Shown here: positions 1-7,423 of the stretch, one piece after another
Position numbering within the stretch: the stretch's first letter is position 1
How the letters are laid out: the number at the start of each line of letters is the position of its first letter
NCBI RefSeq assembly: GCF_009937955.1
Contig: NZ_AP018439.1
Coordinates: 5,022,001-5,086,000 of the forward strand
Direction: 5' to 3'
DNA: 64,000 nt
Origin: Undibacterium sp. KW1
Lineage (GTDB): Bacteria > Pseudomonadota > Gammaproteobacteria > Burkholderiales > Burkholderiaceae_D
The notes under the pieces: generated by a model
The model's database searches: none
Told to the model about the DNA's origin: nothing
Seen by the model: the letters and a program-made list of their open reading frames with translations, nothing else
Position numbers and translations under genes: made by a program

Positions 1-808
1 CACCCTCTACCCTGTGTACTTCCATGGGAGGGACTTCACCGGGCAACCATTTCTGGTGTATTTTTTGAAAGCTGCCGTCCTTCTTCATTTGCCGCAAGGC
101 GTTTTCCCACAGGGTGATGCTTGCTGCCCGGGTTTTAAGAGAAAACGCCAGATACAGTTCCAGGCTATCCAGCACCATAACTTCTTCTACATCGGCCACG
201 CTACGGCCACTTTCCTGAAGTACAGAGTTGACAGCCAGGCTACCTTCCACCCACAAGTCAAAACGCCGTGCAAACAGCATCCTTGAAGAATTGAGCGGGG
301 AATCAGCCTGGGCCAGATTGATGAAGCCCTTCTTTTTTGCGGCATCAGCAAAGATGCTGCCACGGTAAGCACCGATTGGCAGCTTGTAGATATCCGAATC
401 GAGGGCCTTGAGTCTTGCTGCTTCACCCTTGCGTGTATAGACAGCAGTCTTGGATATCGCTATCGGGCCAAGCATATGCATGAGTTTTTCGCGCTCTGGT
501 GAGCGACCAAGGCTGAACAGCAGCACGTTGTCATCTTCCAGCACGGCCTTGTAGCCACGTGCCCAGGGCACCAGTTGTATCTCTTCCTTATTACCCGTAA
601 TGGCTTGCATGGCCTTCACGATATCGACCGCCATGCCATCAATACCGGTCTTGGTCTTGAAGTTCATCGGTGGCCAGTCTTCCGTGTAGATTGTCAGCTT
701 TTGCGCTTGCGCCGCATGGGCAAACACAAGACACAAGATGCCAAACATCAGCACCGGCAAGCGCCGTGCGCACATCTGCTGCAAAAACAAGAGAGCCTGG
801 CTGAGCAT
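1..808 (-). CDS. Periplasmic substrate-binding protein, family 3 (3' end beyond window)
   Basis: The reading frame is open from an ATG at 808 down to base 1, so the C-terminus lies outside the window; 269 codons are visible. AGGAGA sits just upstream of the ATG. The N-terminus has a hydrophobic export signal ending near the AHAAQAQ stretch, then KLTIYTEDWPPMNF, the usual opening of family 3 extracellular solute-binding proteins (amino-acid/polar ligand type). A PWARGYK segment and a late QKIHQKWLPG segment also fit the fold. Proteins like this without an adjacent permease are common in betaproteobacteria, and their ligand is usually unknown. No transporter partner is visible here. The family call is firm; the ligand is not assigned. 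Confidence 0.8.
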   Translation of the reverse strand, partial: MLSQALLFLQQMCARRLPVLMFGILCLVFAHAAQAQKLTIYTEDWPPMNFKTKTGIDGMAVDIVKAMQAITGNKEEIQLVPWARGYKAVLEDDNVLLFSLGRSPEREKLMHMLGPIAISKTAVYTRKGEAARLKALDSDIYKLPIGAYRGSIFADAAKKKGFINLAQADSPLNSSRMLFARRFDLWVEGSLAVNSVLQESGRSVADVEEVMVLDSLELYLAFSLKTRAASITLWENALRQMKKDGSFQKIHQKWLPGEVPPMEVHRVEG

Positions 809-980
809 ATTTCTCCTGAAGCATGGCATGCCCCTACGTGGACATGTGCTTAATAGTACGCCCGTGCTTCACTGCGGAAAATGTCAATATGGCGATTTAA
901 CAGCCCATGAAACGATTTTTTACTTTTTTATTGATATAAATTACATCATCAGTGCGGATGAGGACGAATTGCATGAACAG

Positions 981-1445
981 CTATTTGCGTCCATCACCAG
1001 ACTCCTCCAGGTGCTGATAAATCTCTTGCAAGATATTCCTGAGCTGTTTGATCTTGCCCTCGCCCACCAGTGTCGAAAGATAAGCCTCTCCCTGCCGGGA
1101 TAATTCTATGCTGGCATTCACCACCTCTTCGCCACGCGCTGTCAGCTTCACGGTATTGGCCCGTTTGTCATGCGGGTCTGGCGCAATTTCCAGCAAGCCG
1201 GCAGCCTGCATCTGATCGACCAGATATCCCATGCTTTGCTTGGTCATGCCGGCACGCGCCGCCAGGTCCACCACGCGCGCGCCTCCCAAAGGCATATTGC
1301 GCAATACCGCACTATAAGCAGGACGAACATCATCAAAGCCCAGCTTGGCAAGTTCCGCATAGAGCCAAACGGACATATATTCATACGGCCTGCGCAACAG
1401 TGTGCCCAGGGTTGCGTGGATTTCTGGTAAGGATTTGGAATTCAT
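981..1445 (-). CDS. MarR family transcriptional regulator
   Basis: A 154-residue winged-helix repressor. The recognition helix region is about residues 62-80 (LAARAGMTKQSMGYLVDQM), and the wing carries DPHDKRA at 90-96, the standard MarR signature. Flanking helices would form the dimer. It is divergent from a SnoaL-like gene and a small membrane protein, and a near-perfect 39-base inverted repeat lies between them. It therefore probably represses both itself and the divergent pair, released by a small ligand (inference). No strong Shine-Dalgarno precedes the ATG at 1445. Confidence 0.85.
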   Translation of the reverse strand: MNSKSLPEIHATLGTLLRRPYEYMSVWLYAELAKLGFDDVRPAYSAVLRNMPLGGARVVDLAARAGMTKQSMGYLVDQMQAAGLLEIAPDPHDKRANTVKLTARGEEVVNASIELSRQGEAYLSTLVGEGKIKQLRNILQEIYQHLEESGDGRK

Positions 1446-1462
1446 TTAGTGAGTATTGCACA

Positions 1463-1501
1463 AGACAGAATGACTGTCTATAATAGGCAGACATTCTGTC
1501 T
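1463..1501. promoter_or_regulatory. MarR-type operator over a divergent promoter
   Basis: Two 18-base arms (1463-1480 and 1484-1501) separated by TAA form an inverted repeat matching at 16 of 18 positions. The left arm is itself a smaller palindrome, AGACAG-N5-CTGTCT. A perfect TATAAT at 1479-1484 reads towards the plus-strand genes, and TATTAT on the minus strand, with TTCAAA about 17 bases upstream, reads towards marR. Binding here would block both core promoters. Arm matching is directly visible; the regulator assignment is by position. Confidence 0.65.
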
Positions 1502-1568
1502 ATTTGAATTAAGACAAAATACCTGTTGTGCGGGCAGCATCCGCATTTGCTTGATGACTGGAGTAGTA

Positions 1569-1991
1569 ATGAACACCATAGAACATAATCTGGATGTCGT
1601 TGATCGCCATATACAGGGCGAGGCACGCGACGTTGATTCCATACTTGATTTGTATACTGACGATATCGTGCTGGAAGTACCGGGGCGCGGTCTGCGTTTT
1701 GCCGGGCGTGACGCCATCCGCGCCAACTACCTCGCCATGTGGCCCTCAATGGCGGAAGTTGAATTACAGCCGCTAGACCGCTTCGCCACTGAACATCGCG
1801 TGGTTGATGACATGATAGTGCGCATGCGCCTGGTTGGCCCTGGCATGACGAATGCACCAGTGCCTATAGGCAGCCGCGTTGAGCTGCGCCTGATTCATCA
1901 TTTCACCATGCGCGATGGGCTGATAGCGCGCGAACAAGTATTTGAACTCTGGCGCAATCTGGATGAAACTGATGCAGGAGTGCGGCCATGA
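1569..1991 (+). CDS. SnoaL-like / NTF2-fold protein
   Basis: A 140-residue protein with the layout of the SnoaL-like polyketide cyclase/NTF2 superfamily: an N-terminal helix pair, DSILDLYTDDIVLEVPGRG, GRDAIRANYLAM, and a C-terminal beta sheet. This fold binds or isomerises small hydrophobic molecules; the substrate cannot be told. The ATG at 1569 is chosen because GGAG lies five bases before it; an in-frame ATG at 1554 lacks such a site. The stop overlaps the next start (ATGA), so the two genes are translationally coupled. It is probably controlled by the divergent MarR protein. Confidence 0.7.
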   Translation: MNTIEHNLDVVDRHIQGEARDVDSILDLYTDDIVLEVPGRGLRFAGRDAIRANYLAMWPSMAEVELQPLDRFATEHRVVDDMIVRMRLVGPGMTNAPVPIGSRVELRLIHHFTMRDGLIAREQVFELWRNLDETDAGVRP

Positions 1992-2353
1992 GCAAATTCT
2001 TTATCCGTATCGCCGTGTTGTGGATGCTGGCCGGCATTTTGCTGGGTATCTGCATGGGCATATCGCACCAGCATCTCGACAAACAATTGCATGTGCATGG
2101 CTTGCTGCTCGGCTGGGTCAGTTGCGCCCTGTTCGGCCTGGTGCATTTTGCCTGGCCGCAGTTGCAGGCCATGCTGACGGCACGCGTGCACTTCTGGTTG
2201 CATAACCTGGGGCTCGTAGCCTTGCTGGCTGGCCTATTCATGGAAAGGCGTGAACTCGCACTGGCAGGGCCATTCCTGGGTAGTGGGTCGATAACACTGG
2301 CAATCGCTACCGCATTATTTGGCTGGAGCGTATGGCGGGTAACGGCGAAGTAA
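1988..2353 (+). CDS. Small four-helix membrane protein, cytochrome oxidase subunit I-like
   Basis: A 121-residue protein with about four hydrophobic helices. Histidines lie at helix ends (HQHLD, HVHGLLLGW, HFAWPQ, HFWLHNLG). The HxHGLLLGW...ALFGLVHF pattern resembles small stand-alone proteins often labelled cytochrome-c oxidase in proteobacteria, which look like a fragment of the heme-copper oxidase core. Whether they bind heme is not established. It is coupled by ATGA to the SnoaL-like gene and shares its MarR-controlled promoter. The oxidase label should be treated as a similarity, not a function. Confidence 0.6.
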   Translation: MSKFFIRIAVLWMLAGILLGICMGISHQHLDKQLHVHGLLLGWVSCALFGLVHFAWPQLQAMLTARVHFWLHNLGLVALLAGLFMERRELALAGPFLGSGSITLAIATALFGWSVWRVTAK

Positions 2354-2487
2354 GTACTACTGTCTTGCTCGCTGCAAGGCGGCTGTAAAAATCGTTTTCA
2401 CTTCATATTTCCTCCATATTTGGATCGCAAGCTACATCTATTGCCATAGATGACGATTTGCGCTGCCATACGCAATCAGGAGAAAAT

Positions 2488-3459
2488 ATGAAACACGCCA
2501 AGTTGCAAACCAGAGTGCCAGCCATCTTGCTCACCAGCCTCATCTTCAGTATTGCTGCCTGCGGCGGCAGCTCTGGCGGGGCGGCGGCAACTGCCAGCAG
2601 CACTACACCTGCCACGACTGGAACAAGCAGTGGGATAACTCCTGGCGCATCCTCTGGCAGCACCAGTGTTGATGCCAGCAAACTGCCACTTGGCGATGGC
2701 AAATTCACCCGCACCACTCCGGCGATTGGTTATGTCTATGCCTGCTATACCGCAGGCTCGGGTGGTGCGAGCAGCAAGGGGCCATGGTTTAATGCCGATG
2801 GCATGACCTGGAATTCACTCAGCAAGATCAGCGTACAGGGTGCGGTTAACTGGGTCTCTAGTTTTATGGTGACCGTGGGCAGCTCCCTGGGCATCACGGG
2901 TAATGGCCTGCCGCCTAATCCCACTGGCACCTTCCCCATCGCCAGCACTGATCCAGCCTACGTATATGACCGCAATCCCAACAGCATCAGCCAGGCCAAC
3001 ATCGCCTGGGGCTTGCCTGCCAACCCGGTCGTCGCTGCACAGCCCACCTGTACCAGCCTCGGCGCTATTGGCGTACTGCTGGATGGCGTGCGCCTCTACA
3101 ATGCTGACGATGGCGGATACCGCGATGCCGTCGCCTGGGAAATCCAGGATGCCTGCCAGGGCCACCCAGAACGCACGGGTCAATACCATCATCACAATAT
3201 CACTTCCTGCCTGACACAAAAAGATACCCCGGGCCAGCATTCGCCGCTGGTCGGCTACATCGCAGACGGCTTTGGCATCTATGGTAATCAGGGTGAAAAC
3301 GGCAAGGCGCTGGCCAATGCCGACCTCGACGAATGCCATGGACATACCCACGCCGTAGAGCGCAACGGCGTCATGGTCACACAATATCACTACCACCAGA
3401 CCAGGGAATTTCCATACACAATTGGTTGCTACAAGGGGACGCCAGCGACTGTGCATTAG
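2488..3459 (+). CDS. YHYH domain lipoprotein
   Basis: A 323-residue exported lipoprotein. The signal peptide ends in a lipobox SIAAC with the lipidated cysteine at 25, followed by a flexible Ser/Thr/Gly-rich linker. The mature part carries the histidine-rich features of the YHYH family: GQYHHHNITSC near 231, ECHGHTHAVE near 285 and YHYHQTREFPYTIGC near 300. These look suited to metal binding, possibly copper (inference). The ATG at 2488 follows CAGGAGAAAAT. A SCO-type gene lies just downstream on the same strand, which fits a shared role in copper handling or redox at the cell envelope. Confidence 0.75.
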   Translation: MKHAKLQTRVPAILLTSLIFSIAACGGSSGGAAATASSTTPATTGTSSGITPGASSGSTSVDASKLPLGDGKFTRTTPAIGYVYACYTAGSGGASSKGPWFNADGMTWNSLSKISVQGAVNWVSSFMVTVGSSLGITGNGLPPNPTGTFPIASTDPAYVYDRNPNSISQANIAWGLPANPVVAAQPTCTSLGAIGVLLDGVRLYNADDGGYRDAVAWEIQDACQGHPERTGQYHHHNITSCLTQKDTPGQHSPLVGYIADGFGIYGNQGENGKALANADLDECHGHTHAVERNGVMVTQYHYHQTREFPYTIGCYKGTPATVH

Positions 3460-3570
3460 CGCAGCTCCAGTAAAACAGGAGCAGAAGAAGAAAAACATCC
3501 TGAGCTTTTGTTTGTCGCTGCGCACACCGAAAAATAAAGACCGCACAAAATTTACTGAGACTTACTCAAT

Positions 3571-4233
3571 ATGTCCCTGCTAAAATCATTGCTCTTGTCG
3601 ATGCTCAGCTTCATCGCCACCGTCGTGACCCTGGGCTGGCTGACAGGTGCGTTCGCCGCACCACAAAATGCCCTCAACAACGACAAGCTACCCTACTACT
3701 ATCAGCAAGACCTGCAAGCGCATTGGGACACCTGGGCATCCCTGCAGCGCATTGCCACGTTTGAACTCATCAACCAGCATGCGCAAGAAGTTGATCACGG
3801 CCTGCTGCGCGGCAAAGCCAGCTTTGTCGGTTTCTTTTACGCAGGCTGCGTCACACTCTGCCCCATTTCACTCGAAGTCATGCGTGAACTGCAAACACAG
3901 ATCAAACAAAAATCCATCGCCACACCCCAATTCGTTTTACTGACTGTCACTCCAGACCAAGACGATGCCAAAACCATGGCCGCCTATGCAAATAAACTGA
4001 AACTGCCTGCGGACTGGAACATGCTCACAGGTGATTCCAGGCAAATGCAAAAGCTCACCACCAGCCTGATGACCGACATCAACGCCCGCGCCAGCAATGG
4101 CGAACCCCTGCACGGCCAGCGCGCCTTCCTGATCGATGCGATGGCCCGTATCCGCGGTATCTATGATGCATCGTCGATGCTGGAATTGCGGCGTATGGCA
4201 GGGGATTATGAGAGATTGATGATGGAGGAATAG
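3571..4233 (+). CDS. SCO1/SenC family protein
   Basis: A 220-residue thioredoxin-fold protein with an N-terminal membrane anchor or signal (residues about 5-28). The SCO copper site is present: CVTLC gives Cys93 and Cys97 in the CxxxC arrangement, and His181 (LHGQRAF) lies about 84 residues later, the usual spacing. SCO proteins deliver copper to cytochrome oxidase CuA or act as thiol reductases. No oxidase operon is nearby, so a partnership with the upstream YHYH lipoprotein is more likely than a classical assembly cluster. The start ATG has no clear ribosome site. Confidence 0.8.
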   Translation: MSLLKSLLLSMLSFIATVVTLGWLTGAFAAPQNALNNDKLPYYYQQDLQAHWDTWASLQRIATFELINQHAQEVDHGLLRGKASFVGFFYAGCVTLCPISLEVMRELQTQIKQKSIATPQFVLLTVTPDQDDAKTMAAYANKLKLPADWNMLTGDSRQMQKLTTSLMTDINARASNGEPLHGQRAFLIDAMARIRGIYDASSMLELRRMAGDYERLMMEE

Positions 4234-4275
4234 CAAAGAATTATATTTTCACCCCATTGACGTTTCACATTTAAT

Positions 4276-4635
4276 TCATGCTCCCGCGTACAAGGCACCT
4301 AAACGCAAGCCTAGACTGTTATCGCAACGAGCATCAATTTTCAACAACAAAATCAAATCAATCAGGGTTGCTTTCCTTGTCTCAAAAAATCTCTCAGTCG
4401 AATTTAAGCTGAACAATCTTAATAATACAAGAACAAAAATATTGAAACCCTCGCTACTTAAAGTTTCAAGATACAAGAAATCATGTCCCTCATCATCATA
4501 AACTTGGTAGATTTCATTCTTTAAATAAAATTCACTCTCCAAGTAAAGAGGACGCATTTTTTCAAGCAAATAGTCAAAGCTAATTGTGCTCAATGTAACT
4601 GACCTACCCTTTGATACAAATATCGTCCCGCTCAT
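4276..4635 (-). CDS. Hypothetical protein in AT-rich patch
   Basis: A 119-residue reading frame that I do not recognise. It is unusually AT-rich in base and codon use compared with its neighbours, which suggests recent acquisition. The sequence starts MSGTIFVSKGRS, has an aromatic and acidic middle, and a leucine-rich segment near 70-85 that could be a buried helix. No signal peptide or convincing ribosome-binding site is seen. It could be a real orphan gene of foreign origin or a chance frame in AT-rich DNA. Confidence 0.4.
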   Translation of the reverse strand: MSGTIFVSKGRSVTLSTISFDYLLEKMRPLYLESEFYLKNEIYQVYDDEGHDFLYLETLSSEGFNIFVLVLLRLFSLNSTERFFETRKATLIDLILLLKIDARCDNSLGLRLGALYAGA

Positions 4636-4701
4636 AAAATGATCTTCAATCCTTTTATCAATTGTATATGACTGTTTTTTAAGTTTTCTCTATGCAATCA
4701 A

Positions 4702-4911
4702 TCAAAAAGCGAAAAAATGCTCTAAAAACTTTTCGCCACTCTTCTCTTTCCTGACATCGCTCACGCCGCAAAAAAACCCGTGTGCATCAATGTCGGTAAC
4801 TATCGCCTTTCTACCAATGCATGAAATGATTTCGGTCTTTTCATCTTCAGGTAAATCATGAACAAACCAATCTGTCACACCCTGCAATCTGACCTAATCA
4901 CCGATATTCAT
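4702..4911 (-). pseudogene. Small orphan gene interrupted by an in-frame TAG
   Basis: From an ATG at 4911 the frame reads MNIGD, then a TAG stop at codon 6, then VRLQGVTDWFVHDLPEDE and on to a TGA at 4702, 70 codons in all. The text before and after the stop reads like one protein (GD-x-VRLQG). A downstream TTG at 4887 could still start a 61-residue product. I do not recognise the function. The single nonsense codon suggests a recent inactivation or an alternative start. It lies in the AT-rich patch with the preceding gene. Confidence 0.45.
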
Positions 4912-4985
4912 CGTCTTTGCACTCATTCCAGTTTTTTCTACATAGTCTAACCGAGAAAATGTTAACAAGTTTTCCATGCCAGTAT

Positions 4986-5002
4986 GGTGCGCGCGGCGCA
5001 CC
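4986..5002. repeat. Short GC palindrome, dispersed family
   Basis: GGTGCGCGCGGCGCACC forms a short GC hairpin inside AT-rich DNA. Related palindromes with GGTGCG...CGCACC ends occur at 15185-15209, 16830-16899 and 57357-57410, always between genes. They look like a dispersed repeat family that may act as terminators or mRNA ends. Confidence 0.5.
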
Positions 5003-5062
5003 CTACCAGTCTTTACATGCCCCATCTGAAAATTGCTGCAACCTACCTTGGTTGAAATAAAA

Positions 5063-5075
5063 AACTAACTTAGTT
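5063..5075. promoter_or_regulatory. Candidate operator upstream of the SPFH/NAD-kinase-like pair
   Basis: AACTAA-C-TTAGTT is a perfect 13-base palindrome in an AT-rich promoter region about 120 bases before the SPFH gene. With its flanks (AAAACTAA..TAGTTGCA) it nearly matches the element at 7327-7344 before the ADP-ribosylglycohydrolase gene. Such a shared, palindromic context points to one regulator for both pairs. The regulator is unknown; no transcription factor gene is adjacent. Confidence 0.5.
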
Positions 5076-5193
5076 GCATTTTATATTTAAGTAGATTATT
5101 CTATATTCAAGCAAAAGAAGCGAATCATACCGAGATCAAAATAAACGATCCAAAAACACCTCTGAGCACCTGAAGACAAGAAAAGGAATAGCC

Positions 5194-6210
5194 ATGTTCA
5201 GCATCAAATTCATCAAGTTCCAGCCCACCACCTATGTGCTGCAATTCAAGAATGGCAAGCTCAGGCGCGAGGGTGCCGGGCTGGCTTTCTTTTACTATGC
5301 ACCTACCACGTCCATGCTGGCGATACCCATGGTGAGTACGGATACACCATTTATCTTTGAAGAAAATACCGCTGATTTCCAGACCGTCACCGTGCAAGGT
5401 CAGGTGACCTATCGCATCAGCGATCCGCAAAAAGTCGGTGCCTTACTCAATTTCGCCATCAACCCTGTGACCCAGCAATACATTTCTGATGATCCGCAAA
5501 AGCTCTCGCAGCGCATCGTCAACCTGGTCAAGGTGTTGACCCGCAAGGGCTTGCAAAGCCTGGCTTTGCGTGATGCCCTGAAAGCGGCTGATACACTGGG
5601 TTCTGCGGTGACCATGGCAGTACGCGACAGCAAGGAATTGCAGGCACTGGGGGTAGAATTGCTGGGCCTGAATTTTCTAGCACTCAGACCAACGCCAGAG
5701 GCAGCCAAAGCGCTGGAAGCACAGGCGCGCGAGCAAATTCTCAAATGCGCTGACGATGCCATCTATGAGCGTCGCAATGCTGCTGTTGAACAAGAGCGCC
5801 GCATACGCGAGAATGAATTGAATACCGAAATCGCCGTTGAAAGTAAGAAACGCCAGATACGCGAAACCCAGATGGAAGCCGAGAAAAGCATACAACAAAA
5901 GCAAAGCGAACTGAAACTCGCCCAGGTACAAGCCAAAATCGCAGAAGAAAACCAGCAAACCACGCTTGTCAAACTAGCGACAGAAAACGCCAGGGCAGAA
6001 GCAGACAGCCGCGCCTATGCTGCTCAAACCTTGATGAACGCCTACAGTGGCGTCGACCCAAAAGTCTTGCAGGCTCTATCCATGGGCAATATGCAATCCG
6101 GTCAGTTGATCGCCCTCGCCTTCCAGGAACTGGCAGAAAAAGCCGGTGCCATAGGCCAGTTGAATATCACCCCAGACCTGTTGCGTGAACTGATAAACCA
6201 GCCTGGATAA
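5194..6210 (+). CDS. SPFH domain protein
   Basis: A 338-residue protein of the SPFH (stomatin/prohibitin/flotillin/HflK) superfamily. The N-terminal SPFH beta-rich domain spans about 10-170 (TVTVQGQVTYRISDPQKVG is typical), followed by a long charged coiled coil at about 175-275 and a short C-terminal helical part. No clear transmembrane helix or signal is seen at the N-terminus, so membrane attachment would be peripheral or by oligomerisation. AAAGGAAT precedes the ATG. The NAD-kinase-like gene follows 14 bases later, so the two are surely one transcript. SPFH rings scaffold other proteins; here a scaffold for NAD or ADP-ribose enzymes is plausible (inference). Confidence 0.8.
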   Translation: MFSIKFIKFQPTTYVLQFKNGKLRREGAGLAFFYYAPTTSMLAIPMVSTDTPFIFEENTADFQTVTVQGQVTYRISDPQKVGALLNFAINPVTQQYISDDPQKLSQRIVNLVKVLTRKGLQSLALRDALKAADTLGSAVTMAVRDSKELQALGVELLGLNFLALRPTPEAAKALEAQAREQILKCADDAIYERRNAAVEQERRIRENELNTEIAVESKKRQIRETQMEAEKSIQQKQSELKLAQVQAKIAEENQQTTLVKLATENARAEADSRAYAAQTLMNAYSGVDPKVLQALSMGNMQSGQLIALAFQELAEKAGAIGQLNITPDLLRELINQPG

Positions 6211-6224
6211 ACCGGGGAAATGAT

Positions 6225-7202
6225 ATGAGCAGCATCCATAGTACAACAACGCGCCATACAGAAAACAAGATCATCCTGATCACCCGCAAGACCAGGCTCG
6301 AAGAACTCATCGTCAAGTACAACACCGTCGGCCAGGCAAGGTTTTACATAGAACATCTGGGCGGCGACTTTGCCACCTACCAAAGTGAGCATGACAATTA
6401 CTTGGCTTGTGTCAGCGCGGCAGAAAGCAGTCTCACGCAGCTTGCGCGCCTGCAAAAGATAGATCGCAGCTTCTTACCCAACATGATCTTTGGTCGTGAC
6501 GATATCGTCATCGCTGTGGGGCAAGATGGCCTGGTCGTCAACACCATGAAATATCTTGACGGCCAGCGCCTGATAGGCATCAACCCTGACGTGCAGCGCT
6601 GGGATGGCGTGTTGCTGCCTTTCCAGGTCAGGGATTTACCCAAAATCGTCCCTGAGGTACTGCAACAGCGCCGCCCGGTGCGCGAAGTTACCATGGCCAT
6701 GGCCAGGCTGAACAACGGCCAGACCATGCTGGGCGTGAATGACATCTTCATCGGGCCCAAATCCCATATCTCTGCGAGCTACACAATACAACTGCAAGAA
6801 CGCCAGGAACGACAGTCATCAAGCGGCATCATCATCTCCACTGGCATGGGTTCCACAGGCTGGATGAAGAGCATACTGACAGGCGCAGCAGCGCTGCAAG
6901 AGAGATTTGATGATCCGCGTCTGATGATATGCAACATCGCCGCCGAGCCGCCGACATATAGCACAGACTGGGATGCCCGCGAACTGATGTTTGCCGTACG
7001 CGAACCCTTCCCCAGCAAGACTTCCTCTGCGACTTTAGTCCGTGGTCAGATTCAGGAAGACAGCAAGCTGCAAGTCACCTCCCTGATGCCGGAGCACGGC
7101 GTCATCTTCAGCGATGGCATAGAAGCAGATTACCTGGAGTTTAATGCAGGCCTGACGGCTGAGATAGGCGTGGCCGACAGGCGTGGTTATCTGGTGGTGT
7201 AG
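6225..7202 (+). CDS. NAD kinase-like protein with altered GGDG motif
   Basis: A 325-residue protein resembling the NAD kinase/diacylglycerol kinase fold. The nucleotide motif usually written GGDGT reads VGQDG (Gly99-Gln100-Asp101-Gly102), keeping the catalytic-type aspartate. The second family motif is present as GMGSTGW at 207-213, and a late SDG at 296-298. It is longer at the N-terminus than standard NAD kinases, with an extra region of about 90 residues. It lies 14 bases after the SPFH gene and upstream of an ADP-ribosylglycohydrolase/macro pair. It may phosphorylate NAD or a related nucleotide, or only bind it. A housekeeping nadK is expected elsewhere in the genome, so this is probably an accessory paralogue. 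Confidence 0.65.
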   Translation: MSSIHSTTTRHTENKIILITRKTRLEELIVKYNTVGQARFYIEHLGGDFATYQSEHDNYLACVSAAESSLTQLARLQKIDRSFLPNMIFGRDDIVIAVGQDGLVVNTMKYLDGQRLIGINPDVQRWDGVLLPFQVRDLPKIVPEVLQQRRPVREVTMAMARLNNGQTMLGVNDIFIGPKSHISASYTIQLQERQERQSSSGIIISTGMGSTGWMKSILTGAAALQERFDDPRLMICNIAAEPPTYSTDWDARELMFAVREPFPSKTSSATLVRGQIQEDSKLQVTSLMPEHGVIFSDGIEADYLEFNAGLTAEIGVADRRGYLVV

Positions 7203-7326
7203 TCAATCAGATGCGCCATACGTATCAAATTTTCCTCCAGTGTTTACACCGCGTTTGTACATATTAGTGCGCGCGGGGCTCGCAACACGTTGATAGTTGC
7301 GCGCGAATCTCTCTTTTATCCAAAAC

Positions 7327-7344
7327 AAAACTAAGATAGTTGCA
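7327..7344. promoter_or_regulatory. Candidate operator upstream of the glycohydrolase/macro pair
   Basis: The sequence AAAACTAAGATAGTTGCA contains the palindrome AACTA-N3-TAGTT (7329-7341). The SPFH promoter region holds AAAACTAACTTAGTTGCA, identical except at two central bases. Both sit about 80-130 bases before a start codon in AT-rich DNA. The long match outside coding sequence suggests a binding site rather than chance. Confidence 0.5.
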
Positions 7345-7423
7345 ATTAAATACTAACAAGATTAATATCTGCTCATAGAACTACTTAATGCAAGCTTTGA
7401 GCGTGCCAATAATGGAATAAATC

